Shown piece by piece: positions 54,524 to 64,000 of a stretch of 64,000 bases of DNA. Location of the stretch: positions 48,090,896 to 48,154,895 of the forward strand of contig OX345636.1 of NCBI GenBank assembly GCA_947044365.1. The letters are read 5' to 3'. This DNA is from Petrosia ficiformis (Eukaryota > Porifera > Demospongiae > Haplosclerida > Petrosiidae). The number at the start of each line of letters is the position of its first letter. Within the stretch, counting starts at the first letter, position 1. Below the pieces are notes generated by a model, which saw nothing but the letters and a program-made list of their open reading frames with translations, made no database searches and was not told the DNA's origin. A program made the translations under genes and the position numbers.

Positions 54524-57500
54524 TTACTTCTTTGTGCTCTGTAGTATGTAACCATCACCATCGTCATCATCTAGTGGCAATTCTTTCCTCACCAGTTCAA
54601 AGGAAGAATAGTTGTCAGAACATTTCCTTATATCCCTCTCATCTGAACTTAATACTTCCATATTTGGTTCTTGAGTATCTCTCTGTCCAAATCGTTTAAT
54701 CCTTACTCTTTCTTGAATGTGTTTTACACACTCTTTGCTTCGAAGTTGAATACCAAGGTGGAATAATAAAATAACAATAAATGCCACAAAAGCTGTTGAT
54801 ACACTAACTATTGTTGCTATGTATGCAAAGTTATCTGCTGCAAATGTGGACATAATAACGAGCAGTAAGAAAAAAATTGATTCAGCAAAGTTTGCATACC
54901 ATTCCTTGTAAACTCCACCAAGAGTGATGGACACTGAGAATAAGAAAGCAACAGATGATATGATAGCTGATAAAATGGTTGCTTCATGAGCACTCAATGT
55001 AACAGCTGATAATATCAGCAATCTTGTCAGCAAGACTAGTCCAGTCCAAAACCGGTACTTATCCTTATATGGGCCACCATAAGCATCGAAAAATGGTTTT
55101 AATTTTATCCAAAAATTACAACAGTGCAATTTATTTATGTGCCTTTCTATGATTTGCAAAAATAGAAGAACGAATGTGAAAGGAAGTATTAATACAATCA
55201 GTACACAAAGTGCAAAAATTAAGAGGATAATGTGCTTAAAAGAGAAGTAGTCTACATTTGGATCCGCAAGCCAGACTGTATTATAATACGAGTCACCACA
55301 TTCAATTTGCATAGAATGCAAGGCAAGAGTAGCAGTTCGAACTAACTTAATGTAGGATAGCAGCACTAAAGTAGCTAAAACAGGTACAGCAATTTTCCCA
55401 ATGACCTTGTAAAATTTGGTGTATTTTGCAAGAATAATCATGACTACTATAATTAACCAGATGTAAAACGGAAAAGCAAACTGAAGCCAAACTTTGACAT
55501 AACTGTCCATTCCTTTATAAAAACATGTTTGTATACCAAGGTCAAGATTAAGCCATGATATAAACTGACTGAGAAATATTATTGGACCATTCGGAAAGTA
55601 AACAGTTTCATTTAGTTTGACGATGTTAGCAAAAAATATGAGGCCATTTATAGTACCGATAGAAACTGTTAGGTTTAATAAGATAAGTAAAGATACCAAA
55701 GCGATCCCAGCAAGACTAAATGGTATAAGGAGAGTAATATAGTCATTGGTACACTCACCACATTGATTAGAACCTAACAGTAAACTGAGACCCTTGGCAC
55801 ATTCTCCACACAGTAGACCTGACCTATTGAAAGCACACTGTTCATCTGGTTCTGTTATATCAAATGTCACTTCCGACAATGTACAGTAGTCAAATGGACA
55901 GCTGCTGTGTGCAATAATGCAAGTTTGTTCCAAATCATATTTCATCCAAACTCCACCTTGTGTCAATATCATTTGATTCTCTAAATCACATAATGTATCT
56001 GTAAATATGTTGGTTAGTTCGTGCCTGCAAATGCATTTTCCGCTTTCTGAAAGCATAAACCCAGGTGGACAATCTAGAATATCAATTTCAATAGTAATGT
56101 TCGATGGCGTATTATCAGTAGAGAGATATATAATAGTGCTATTATAATTACCAATGGATGTATTAATACTAACTGTATAGTTGTAATTACTACAAGCAGG
56201 TTGCCAAGACTTGAGAACCTCACTGATTTGATGTTCTTCAGCCATCTCAACTGCTTTCAGTGTACCCATAGCAGCCCCATTTCTTTGGCCAACTGTTATT
56301 AACATTATACTTATTTTTTCACCTGGATAAATTGTTATTGCCTTACTAGACACATCACATTTAGGTCGATTTTGATTGTCACAGAAACAAATTTTACTTG
56401 CATTTGAAGAAATGCGGCTGATGTCCTCAAAGTCTTTTTCATAGTGGAAAAATGTATCAAACATCTTTGTACTGTTACTAATAATTAAGCCACCCGAAGT
56501 ACTGGGTAGCATGGTGCACTCATCTATGTCACCCCCATACAATAATGAGCCTGCCTCTTCAGCTGTGTTATTTTGGAAGTAAAATCCACTGTACTCGTTA
56601 CTAATAGTATAATTAAGCGGATCAGGAACGATCACTTGAAGGAAACAAGCTATTGTCACCACTCCTTCAACATTTATAGCACCTCCTGTTTGTGTTGCAT
56701 GATTGTCGATGAAATAAATTGTTGTGGGCAGCTGAAGAATGATATATGAATTACCAGCTAGATACATTCCCCCTCCTCGCCCTCCCGAATTATTTCGAAG
56801 CATGTTATTCAGATCATAGAATGTAATACTTGATTGTATTGCTAATATACCCTGTCCTTCATTGTGTTCAACTTTTATTCCACTAAAAGTTGCATTATAT
56901 ACTTGATAAAAGGTAATGGCTGAAACTGCTTGATATTCTTCGTTTGAAACACCAAAAGATGCAGTGACGTTTTTAAAGTGTATTGAAACTGGTGCAGTCA
57001 ATCCTGTTGTATGACTGAAAAATGAAATATGTAGTGTGAAATTACCACTGTTGTTTAAGAAATGTGTATTTTCTATTTGAACAAATTGATTTATCTCATT
57101 ATCCGCTGATAAAAAATGGATATCTAGCCCACCTGCATTAGTTCCAAAGTTAGAATGAAATTTGCTATTATTCACTGTAATGGGGTTTTTTGCTTGCAGC
57201 TGTATACCACAATCTCGTAATTTTGTAAATCTATATAAGCCATTGACTATATACAACCCTCCTGCAGGAGTTATCAAATCAGATCTCAATAAACGGTATC
57301 TGTTTCCATAGCTGCTGACCATGTAATTGATAACAACAGCATATTTTGCCTCAGTATAAGCTAGTAAAGCCATGTTTCCCGCTGCTTGTAAACCTGCAAC
57401 ACCAGTATTACCAAAGGCACTGATATTGTTTAAAGTAATAACTACACCATACATTTCTGTTTGTTCCAATAAAATCAGTAAACCACCACTACCAAAATTA

Positions 57501-58288
57501 CGATCTGTATTAAGTCCAAAGGAAAAATTAACGTTAGACATATCAAAATATGTTATACCAGCATAACAACTTAAGGTATTAGTGTAGAATATACCTATAT
57601 TTCCTCCCAGGCAAGAAGTGTTGTAACATGCTTCATTACCATTTTGTGAGAACGAAGAATAAGTTATTGTCAAATGATGAGAATTGATTGTAGCAAAACC
57701 ATATCCAGAGCCATTTTGAATCGATAGTTGATAAATATTCAGTTCAAATACCTCAAGTACAGCTAATGTTATATTGCTGTAATACAAAAGTGATGATGGT
57801 ATGCTGTTTTCATTTAGTAAGAATTGTTGGTACCACATTAAATTCGATTCGTCTGGAAGCATTCTCCCGCAATTCGTAATTGTCAATGAGGAAATAGTAA
57901 CGAAATTACACAATATAAATACAATATTTGAAGTGGGAGACTCACACTGCAAAATAGCTGTTGATTGTGTAACTGTTTCATGGAATCCAAGTGTCTGTCT
58001 ACCTAACCCAAGAAATGTAATGTTAATTGCTGAAGTGATTAGTAATGTTTGTTCAGGCTGAATGAAATGTGTTCCCTCTAGGAAATAAAAGATCGTATCA
58101 GAAACAAAATATCTCGTTTGGTTGTTGATGTAGTGATCAATAGTTTCACAACTTCTGTTTACAGGGCAGTTAAAGCCATTATCAGCAACAACATAGAACT
58201 CATTTGCAGAGACATTGGATTGACTGAGAATAACCAACTGTACTATAAGGAAAACAGCAGTACTGCCATGGCTCACAAACCCCCACAT
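54524..58288 (-). CDS. Beta-helix ectodomain multi-pass receptor-like protein, copy 2
   Basis: A single-exon gene of 1254 codons, the closest relative of 21106-24822. It has the same layout: signal peptide (MWGFVSHGSTAVFLIVQLVI), long N-glycosylation-rich beta-repeat ectodomain (to about 765), Cys-rich stalk (CRHELTNIFTDTLCDLENQ, then CAFNRSGLLCGECAKGLSLL), about seven membrane segments (about 865-1180) with KPFFDAYGGPYKDKYRFW, and a tail ending DDDDGDGYILQSTKK. Changes cluster in the ectodomain (for example near the TNCGRMLP block), while the membrane part is almost unchanged, as expected if the ligand side evolves faster (inference). It keeps the C-terminal residues lost in copy 1, so this is the better reference copy. 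Function unknown. Confidence 0.87.
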   Translation of the reverse strand: MWGFVSHGSTAVFLIVQLVILSQSNVSANEFYVVADNGFNCPVNRSCETIDHYINNQTRYFVSDTIFYFLEGTHFIQPEQTLLITSAINITFLGLGRQTLGFHETVTQSTAILQCESPTSNIVFILCNFVTISSLTITNCGRMLPDESNLMWYQQFLLNENSIPSSLLYYSNITLAVLEVFELNIYQLSIQNGSGYGFATINSHHLTITYSSFSQNGNEACYNTSCLGGNIGIFYTNTLSCYAGITYFDMSNVNFSFGLNTDRNFGSGGLLILLEQTEMYGVVITLNNISAFGNTGVAGLQAAGNMALLAYTEAKYAVVINYMVSSYGNRYRLLRSDLITPAGGLYIVNGLYRFTKLRDCGIQLQAKNPITVNNSKFHSNFGTNAGGLDIHFLSADNEINQFVQIENTHFLNNSGNFTLHISFFSHTTGLTAPVSIHFKNVTASFGVSNEEYQAVSAITFYQVYNATFSGIKVEHNEGQGILAIQSSITFYDLNNMLRNNSGGRGGGMYLAGNSYIILQLPTTIYFIDNHATQTGGAINVEGVVTIACFLQVIVPDPLNYTISNEYSGFYFQNNTAEEAGSLLYGGDIDECTMLPSTSGGLIISNSTKMFDTFFHYEKDFEDISRISSNASKICFCDNQNRPKCDVSSKAITIYPGEKISIMLITVGQRNGAAMGTLKAVEMAEEHQISEVLKSWQPACSNYNYTVSINTSIGNYNSTIIYLSTDNTPSNITIEIDILDCPPGFMLSESGKCICRHELTNIFTDTLCDLENQMILTQGGVWMKYDLEQTCIIAHSSCPFDYCTLSEVTFDITEPDEQCAFNRSGLLCGECAKGLSLLLGSNQCGECTNDYITLLIPFSLAGIALVSLLILLNLTVSIGTINGLIFFANIVKLNETVYFPNGPIIFLSQFISWLNLDLGIQTCFYKGMDSYVKVWLQFAFPFYIWLIIVVMIILAKYTKFYKVIGKIAVPVLATLVLLSYIKLVRTATLALHSMQIECGDSYYNTVWLADPNVDYFSFKHIILLIFALCVLIVLILPFTFVLLFLQIIERHINKLHCCNFWIKLKPFFDAYGGPYKDKYRFWTGLVLLTRLLILSAVTLSAHEATILSAIISSVAFLFSVSITLGGVYKEWYANFAESIFFLLLVIMSTFAADNFAYIATIVSVSTAFVAFIVILLFHLGIQLRSKECVKHIQERVRIKRFGQRDTQEPNMEVLSSDERDIRKCSDNYSSFELVRKELPLDDDDGDGYILQSTKK

Positions 58289-58420
58289 GTTGATAATGGT
58301 ACAAGCTAGGTGGGTATACCACTAATATACTTACTGGACTGAAGAGATTTTTTTGAAAACAAGCTAAACAGGATTTATAATAGACCCGATATTTATATAT
58401 ACAGTATGAGCTTGCACACA
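58289..58420 (-). promoter_or_regulatory. Putative promoter of receptor gene copy 2
   Basis: On the minus strand TATTATAAATCCTGTTTAGC lies about 90 bp before the start, matching the copy-1 promoter region nearly base for base. Confidence 0.4.
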
Positions 58421-59201
58421 CTCTTTCACGGGTTATACAAACATTCCCAATGCACTAAATATATGCGGAATGACTATATTATGCATATATGCTAAACCAA
58501 AAAATGAAACAAACACTTTAGTTGGTTTTACAAACATTCCCAAACGACCAAATATAAGCTGTATGACTATCAAAGTTCAGTTTCGAGTTATGATAACAAT
58601 AAAAGTATACATTACACTGTATACATGTGTTGTGTATTGCACAGTTGTCGTGATTATTTCTACTTGCAATATTAATTTCAGTTTAACTTGCTATCATATA
58701 TTCCCAGAATTCACTGATATTGTAGAATTAATTATAAGGATGGCTATATTACATCTTAAGCATAATACTTATACAAACTACGTAATACAAAATAATTTCA
58801 TGATCGAGTAATAACATAATTATTATACAACCGGATTATAAGCAATACGACATTACTTCAAGATTCCTTATATTAAGAAGCAATACAGATTGTCCTTTGA
58901 ATGCCTTCGTATATAAAAGACTTTTATCAAATATACCCCAAGCACTGCTATTGTTCATAGAATTTTAATTTCAAAATCACAATAATTATTCTATAGGTAT
59001 ATGTATGTATGCATAGCTAACTGTAACTATATATTACATTAGGCTACATGTGCACAGCCATATATATATAATTATATACATAGTAAACAAACAATTATGT
59101 TTGGTTATTAAATACAGCACATACATACATGGCTAGCTAGTATATATAATATAACTATAAATATATATATATGTATAATAATAATATAATTATATAATTA
59201 G

Positions 59202-60400
59202 AGCTGAACTAACCATCCACAGTCTTTGTGTCTTGTTTCTGTTCTTTTTCAGTTTTGACATCCATTAATGTTTTTTTATGGCGAGCATGGCCATCACCAT
59301 GACTACTTTCTACATAGTTTAATAATGTATGTAAATAAAAATTATAATTTATATGTATATAAATAATTCTTTTGTTATGCTTTAGCTGCTGAAATATATT
59401 CCTGAAGTTCTACAACAACAATTAAAAGTAAGAGAGTTCATAATAACTATATTGGCTCTTGTGTTTCAGACATGAGCAGGGTAAACTCTAGTTGGTCTCT
59501 TAGAAAGATTGGTGTTTGAGAGTGCAGGATAACTTTATGGTTTCATTTACAAGCTACAGAATTCATTTTTCAGAAAATGGCTCTATTGGTTTTCTCAAAC
59601 TTGGTGCACGCCATGTTTAGTGGGTGTGGCATTTGTGGTTTTGTACTTATTGCGACTAATTGGAGATTGTAGCTACATTTTCCTCACTTTCAGGCTGAAA
59701 TACAAGTCATGAGAAGATATGAAGGTTGGTATTACACAAAATTACAGCCACATGTTATGATATTCTATTCAGAAACTGATTGGAGTTGCATCTGCCCACT
59801 CTCTAGTACCAACTTAAGCTATTTCATCCTATGGGTGAGGAAATGTAGTTTTCCAATCACGATTAGTACAAAACCATGAAAGCCACACTCACCAAAATGG
59901 CATCCATCAAGTGCAATGCATTTGAGAGAACAAATAGCTAGAGCCGTTTTCTGAAAAGTGATTTTAGTTTTAAAGTTACAAGTGGCTGAACAAAGCTGAT
60001 TTGTGTAGCTTGTAAGTGAATCCATAAAATTTACCTTTGTGGGTACTCTCAAACTCCAATCTTTCTCAGAAACCAACTACAATTTACCCTGCTCATGTCT
60101 GAAACACAAGAGTCAATATAGTTATTATGAACTCTCTTACTTTTAATGGTTGTTGTAGAACTTCAAGAATATATTTCTGCAGCTATAGCATAAAAAAATA
60201 ATCATTTATATAGATATAATATATAATTCTTATTTATAACATTAAGCCCGTGGAAAGCATCATAGCGATGGCACGGCTGGCCATTAAAAACATTTAGGGC
60301 ATGTAGGGATGTCAAATCTAAAAAAGCACATAAACAAGACACATAAGTATAACGAGACGTTATACTTTGTATGGTTGTTCTGTGGATGGTTAGTTCAGCT
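59202..60400. mobile_element. Foldback element FB4 (copy of FB2)
   Basis: Same ends and arms as 32237-33433, with few differences. Duplicated together with its surroundings, not an independent insertion. Confidence 0.75.
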
Positions 60401-60431
60401 GTAATTATATAATTATATTGCTATTATATGT

Positions 60432-60938
60432 AAAGTCCGTTCACGTTGAGTTGAGACTTTTCTCATTAAATATTCATAGGTGAAAATTACTCGTATACGT
60501 AGGTTTTACTCATGAATATAATTAAAAGCACGCGGTGGTAGTAAATGAAAACACAGACGCAGGTCCCTATCTTTCTCTCTGTGTGTTTAACTTGGACAAA
60601 GTTACCTCAAGGTAAGTAAAATGGGTGTATAATATCATGGATGATAATGTGCTTCGTGAGTGAATAAAAAATGCAAGAAAATGAAATAAGTAATGAATGA
60701 CAGTAAACAAAAAAAATTCAAGAAAATGAAATAAGTGATGAACGACAGTTAAAAGAATTATAATATAACTCACAGTTATTACATTACAGGGCTACAAGTG
60801 AAAAAGCGTGGTTACTATGGTAAGTTTTTATTGTCAACGCGTGGGATGTACGTTACTATGGTAAGTTTTAATTGCGTAATTATTGAAATTAGATGAATAT
60901 TTAATGAGAAAAGTCCCAACTCAACGCGAACGGACTTT
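60432..60938. mobile_element. MITE with AAAGTCC...GGACTTT ends, duplicated copy
   Basis: Copy of 33460-33964 inside the segmental duplication. Its left end, AAAGTCCGTTCACGTTGAG, is closer to the right end than in the other copy. Confidence 0.8.
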
Positions 60939-62008
60939 AATTATAAATACTAGCTATAAAATTGTTTGTTTACTATGTATATATATTGATATGGCTATGC
61001 ACATGTAATATTTACAATTAGCTGCGCATACATACATATACCTATTATTATTGTCCTTTTGAAATTGGAATCCTATAAACCTTAGCAATGCTTGTGGTAT
61101 TTTTGATAAAAGTCTTTCATATGTGAAGCCATTCAAAGGACAATTCGTATTGCTTCTTAATATAAAGAATCATGAAAAAATGTTGTATAACAAATTATTA
61201 TGTTCTCATTCATTTAATATGCTTAAGTTGTAATATAGCTATATACAGTGCCATCCTTATAATTAATTGTACAATATCAGTGAATTCTGGGCTTATATGA
61301 TAGCAAGTTAAACCGAAATTAATATTGCAAGTAGAAATATAATTATGACAACTGTGCAATACACAACACATGCATACAGTGTAATGTATACTTTTATTGT
61401 TATCATAACTCGAAACTGAACTTTGATAGTCAATCAGTTTATATTTAGTCTTTTGGGAATATTTGCAAACCAACTAAAGTGTTTGTTTTCAGTTCATTGA
61501 GCATATATGCATTATATAGTCATTGGGAATGTTTGTATAACAACTTGAAAGGGTGTGTGCAAGTGATGAATATACATAAAACATCCTTTCATTATGATTG
61601 TTATAGTTGTAAATGTATATGTAGTTATATAAGTATTACAGTGGTATAAATGTACACATGTGCATGTACTGTAGTTATATAATTGTTACAGTGGTACAGT
61701 CGTATACTTGGAAAGCTGTATACATGTACATGTAATTTTACTTGTAGTTGTATAATTGTATACATAGAAAGTTGTGTATATGTACATGCATATTTGTGTA
61801 AATGTTACAGTTATATACATGTTTTACATTTGTATAGATGTATACATAAATAGCTGTGTATACATGTATGTACATGTAGTTATATAAATGTTACATTTGC
61901 TGTATACATGAAAAGCTACGGTCTTATATACACACTTGTGTGTATATATGTTGTGGTTAATCATTCCCATCAAATAGTCCCAGTTTGATGGGCACTCTTT
62001 TTTTAAGG

Positions 62009-62160
62009 AGGCAGCGTGGCTTAGTGGTTAATTGGAGCTTGAGCCTCCTGATCGAAAGGTCGGTGGTGTGAGTCCAGCTGCGGTCATGTTGTTTCCTGAA
62101 AAGAGAGTGTCTGTCTTTCTGTGGACTTCATTGCTAATATTACACCGTTAGGAGGGTTTC
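62009..62160 (+). repeat. tRNA-derived SINE
   Basis: The head resembles a tRNA: GCAGC (62011-62015) can pair with GCTGC near 62077. A box TGGCTTAGTGGTTAATTGG, B box-like GGTGTGAGTCC about 45 bp later. The body continues GTCTGTCTTTCTGTGGAC and AGGAGGGTTTCTTCC. The truncated second copy at 35033 shows it is a repeat rather than a functional tRNA. Tail end not certain. Confidence 0.65.
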
Positions 62161-64000
62161 TTCCTAAAAAACTTCTCTATATATCACATTAGCTGTATAC
62201 ATGTACATGTACATGTTGAATAGTGTAATGTGTTACAATGTACAGACTGTACATGTACTCTACATTGTACATTGTAAGTTCTTACAATTATATCTCTTTA
62301 CACTTTTAAGCGGAAATTAATGTTTACTGAAGTTTTGGGTTTTGAAGGATAACAGTACATGTAAATTATTTATGTATTCACTATTCATGTCATGAAACCT
62401 GATGTACATTCTCAGTGTGTTTGTGTGTGCAGGGCTGTATCTAGGATTTTGTAAATAATTTTTTTAATAATAATAATTATTATTATATAAAATTCATAAT
62501 CATTTGTTATAATTATACATTTATGTCTGTGTTTGTATGTATATGAAAATGCTTTGTACACTTGATGAAAGAATACAGACTATAATTTAATATAGTGTCT
62601 TAATGGGCCGGCCGCTCAGTCGTCCTTTTTTTGTCTTTTCAGTGAACAAACAAAGTTTTGTATATAGCTGAGGGTATTAATTGGGTTTGAATCACACTAA
62701 TTAATCACTTTTTTCTCTTTTTATTCTTTGTTTGGAGCAACATCAATATGCTTTGGAGGTGAAGGTCTGTTTCCGTTTTCTTTTGTATCTTTGTAGTATA
62801 TACATGTACATGTACCCAATTGTGCTATTTCAGGTACAGAGTAAAACAACATCGAGCTCTTTCCCAAAGTGCTTTGTATTTGACTATTAAATGAATTTTA
62901 TATAAACTTATTGTTATTATTAATTAACTATATCCGAATGTACTACTATTACTACATGCAGTGATTTAGAAATAGAATTCTGCCAGCTGACCAAGATAAA
63001 TTATTCACCATCTGTTATCGATGAACCTGATCAGAATCAACGCATCACATTAGTATTTTCTGTGATATATTTAACTGACTACACCCTCTATGAATATAGA
63101 ATTAGGTGTAACATATTCAGTGCACTTCATGCACCGATCAATGGCTCCTCATTTACAAAATCCTAGCCCTGCACACACACACACACACACAATGAGAATG
63201 TATATCAGGTTTCATGAAAAGAATAGTGACTACATATATAATTACATGTACTCTAATCCTTCAAAACTCAAAACTTCAGTAAACTTTAATTTCCACTTAA
63301 AAGAGTAAAGGAATATATAAGAACTTACAATGTACAATGTACTGTACACATACAGTCTGTACATTGTAACACATTAAGGTTTATATGTAGACATTTATAC
63401 AAATGTAAAAGTACACATGTATACAGCTACATGTATACAACTGTTACATTTATACAATTATACATGTACATATACATAGCTTTCTGTGTATACAATTATA
63501 CAACTGCAAGTAACATGTACACCTACAATGTTTATAAAAGTAACATTTGTAAAACTACATGTATACAGCTTTCCATACAACGTATAAAACATGTTTACAA
63601 CTATAACAATCACAAGGAAGGGATATTTATGTAAATTCCTCACTTGCACACCCTTTCAAGTTGTTATACAAACATTCCCAATGCACTAAATATAGGCTGA
63701 ATGACTATATTATGCATATATGCTAAACGAATAAACTGAAAACAAACACTTTAGTTCAGTTTCAAGTTACGATAAGAATAAAAGTATACATTACACTGTA
63801 TACATGTATTGTATAACACAGTTGTCATGATTATTTCTACATGCTATATTAATTTCAGTTTAACTTGCTATCATATAAACCCAGAATTCACTGATACTGA
63901 TATTGTACAATTAATTTTAAGGATAGCACTGTATATAGCTATGTTACAACTCAAGCATAATATTTATACAAACTACGCAATACAAAATAATCTCATGATT
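62161..64000. repeat. Dispersed repeat block leading into another arm copy
   Basis: 62570-63370 matches 30300-31130 (GCCGGCCGCTCAGTCG, TTTAGAAATAGAATTCTGCC, CTGACTACACCCTCTATG). 63170-63191 is a (CA)n tract. From about 63640 the arm repeat (CTTGCACACCCTTTCAAGTTG and following) begins again and runs off the window. No gene. Confidence 0.6.

Larger units (their letters stand above)
54183..59200 (-). repeat. Receptor-gene duplication unit, copy 2
   Basis: Partner of 20725-25650, same orientation, about 33 kb away. It includes the 3' flank, the gene, the promoter and the upstream arm. Confidence 0.8.
58430..62050. repeat. Recent segmental copy of 31.48-35.07 kb
   Basis: Arm, foldback element, AAAGTCC MITE, inverted arm, TACATGTATAC region and SINE head all follow in the same order as at 31480-35075, offset by about 26.97 kb. 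From about 58730 only scattered single-base differences and tiny indels are visible. The match ends inside the SINE (GATCGAAAGG). Confidence 0.85.

Overview
The window looks like nuclear DNA of a demosponge, probably Amphimedon-like. It is AT-rich, full of TA/CA microsatellites and of the palindrome TACATGTA. It carries two short-chain collagen (spongin C4-type) genes, two members of a beta-helix/multi-pass receptor family, and a dense eukaryotic transposon population. There are no operons, rRNA genes or CRISPR arrays. The organism call is inference. All alignments were made by eye, so identities and outer repeat limits are approximate.

Layout. 0-2.6 kb: decayed CR1/Jockey-type LINE. 2.8-4.6 and 9.3-11.8 kb: duplicated collagen locus, each copy broken in a different way. 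Between them, 5.8-7.3 kb: a Penelope-like element (PLE) with inverted terminal pLTRs, each containing a hammerhead ribozyme. 12-14.5 kb: MITEs, one split by an insertion and one hAT-type with perfect 8-bp TSDs. 14.59-18.65 kb: a complete young ISL2EU-type DNA transposon (DDE transposase plus a SWIM/YqaJ nuclease, 268-bp TIRs) inserted in an older MITE. 18.7-20.3 kb: short, probably real exons. 21.1-24.8 and 54.5-58.3 kb: two 1.24-1.25 kcodon receptor genes on the minus strand, with shared flanks. 25.7-39.5 kb: MITEs, foldback elements, quasi-palindromes, a large inverted repeat and piggyBac-like MITEs. 39.7-43 kb: scattered exon-like pieces ending in a near-perfect palindrome. 43.5-46.3 kb: pseudogene of a Mutator-like transposase fused to PHD and OTU domains, between two inverted arms related to the foldback elements. 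49.75-53.78 kb: a 4-kb hAT-type element filled with satellite and polypurine repeats. 58.4-62.05 kb: a recent copy of 31.4-35.07 kb, ending near a tRNA-derived SINE.

Only the two receptor genes and the two ISL2EU genes have long intact frames. The most distinctive items are the ribozyme-bearing PLE, the two-gene ISL2EU transposon, the Mutator-PHD-OTU relic with inside-out foldback arms, and a family of short hairpins whose arms diverge between copies but stay self-complementary.
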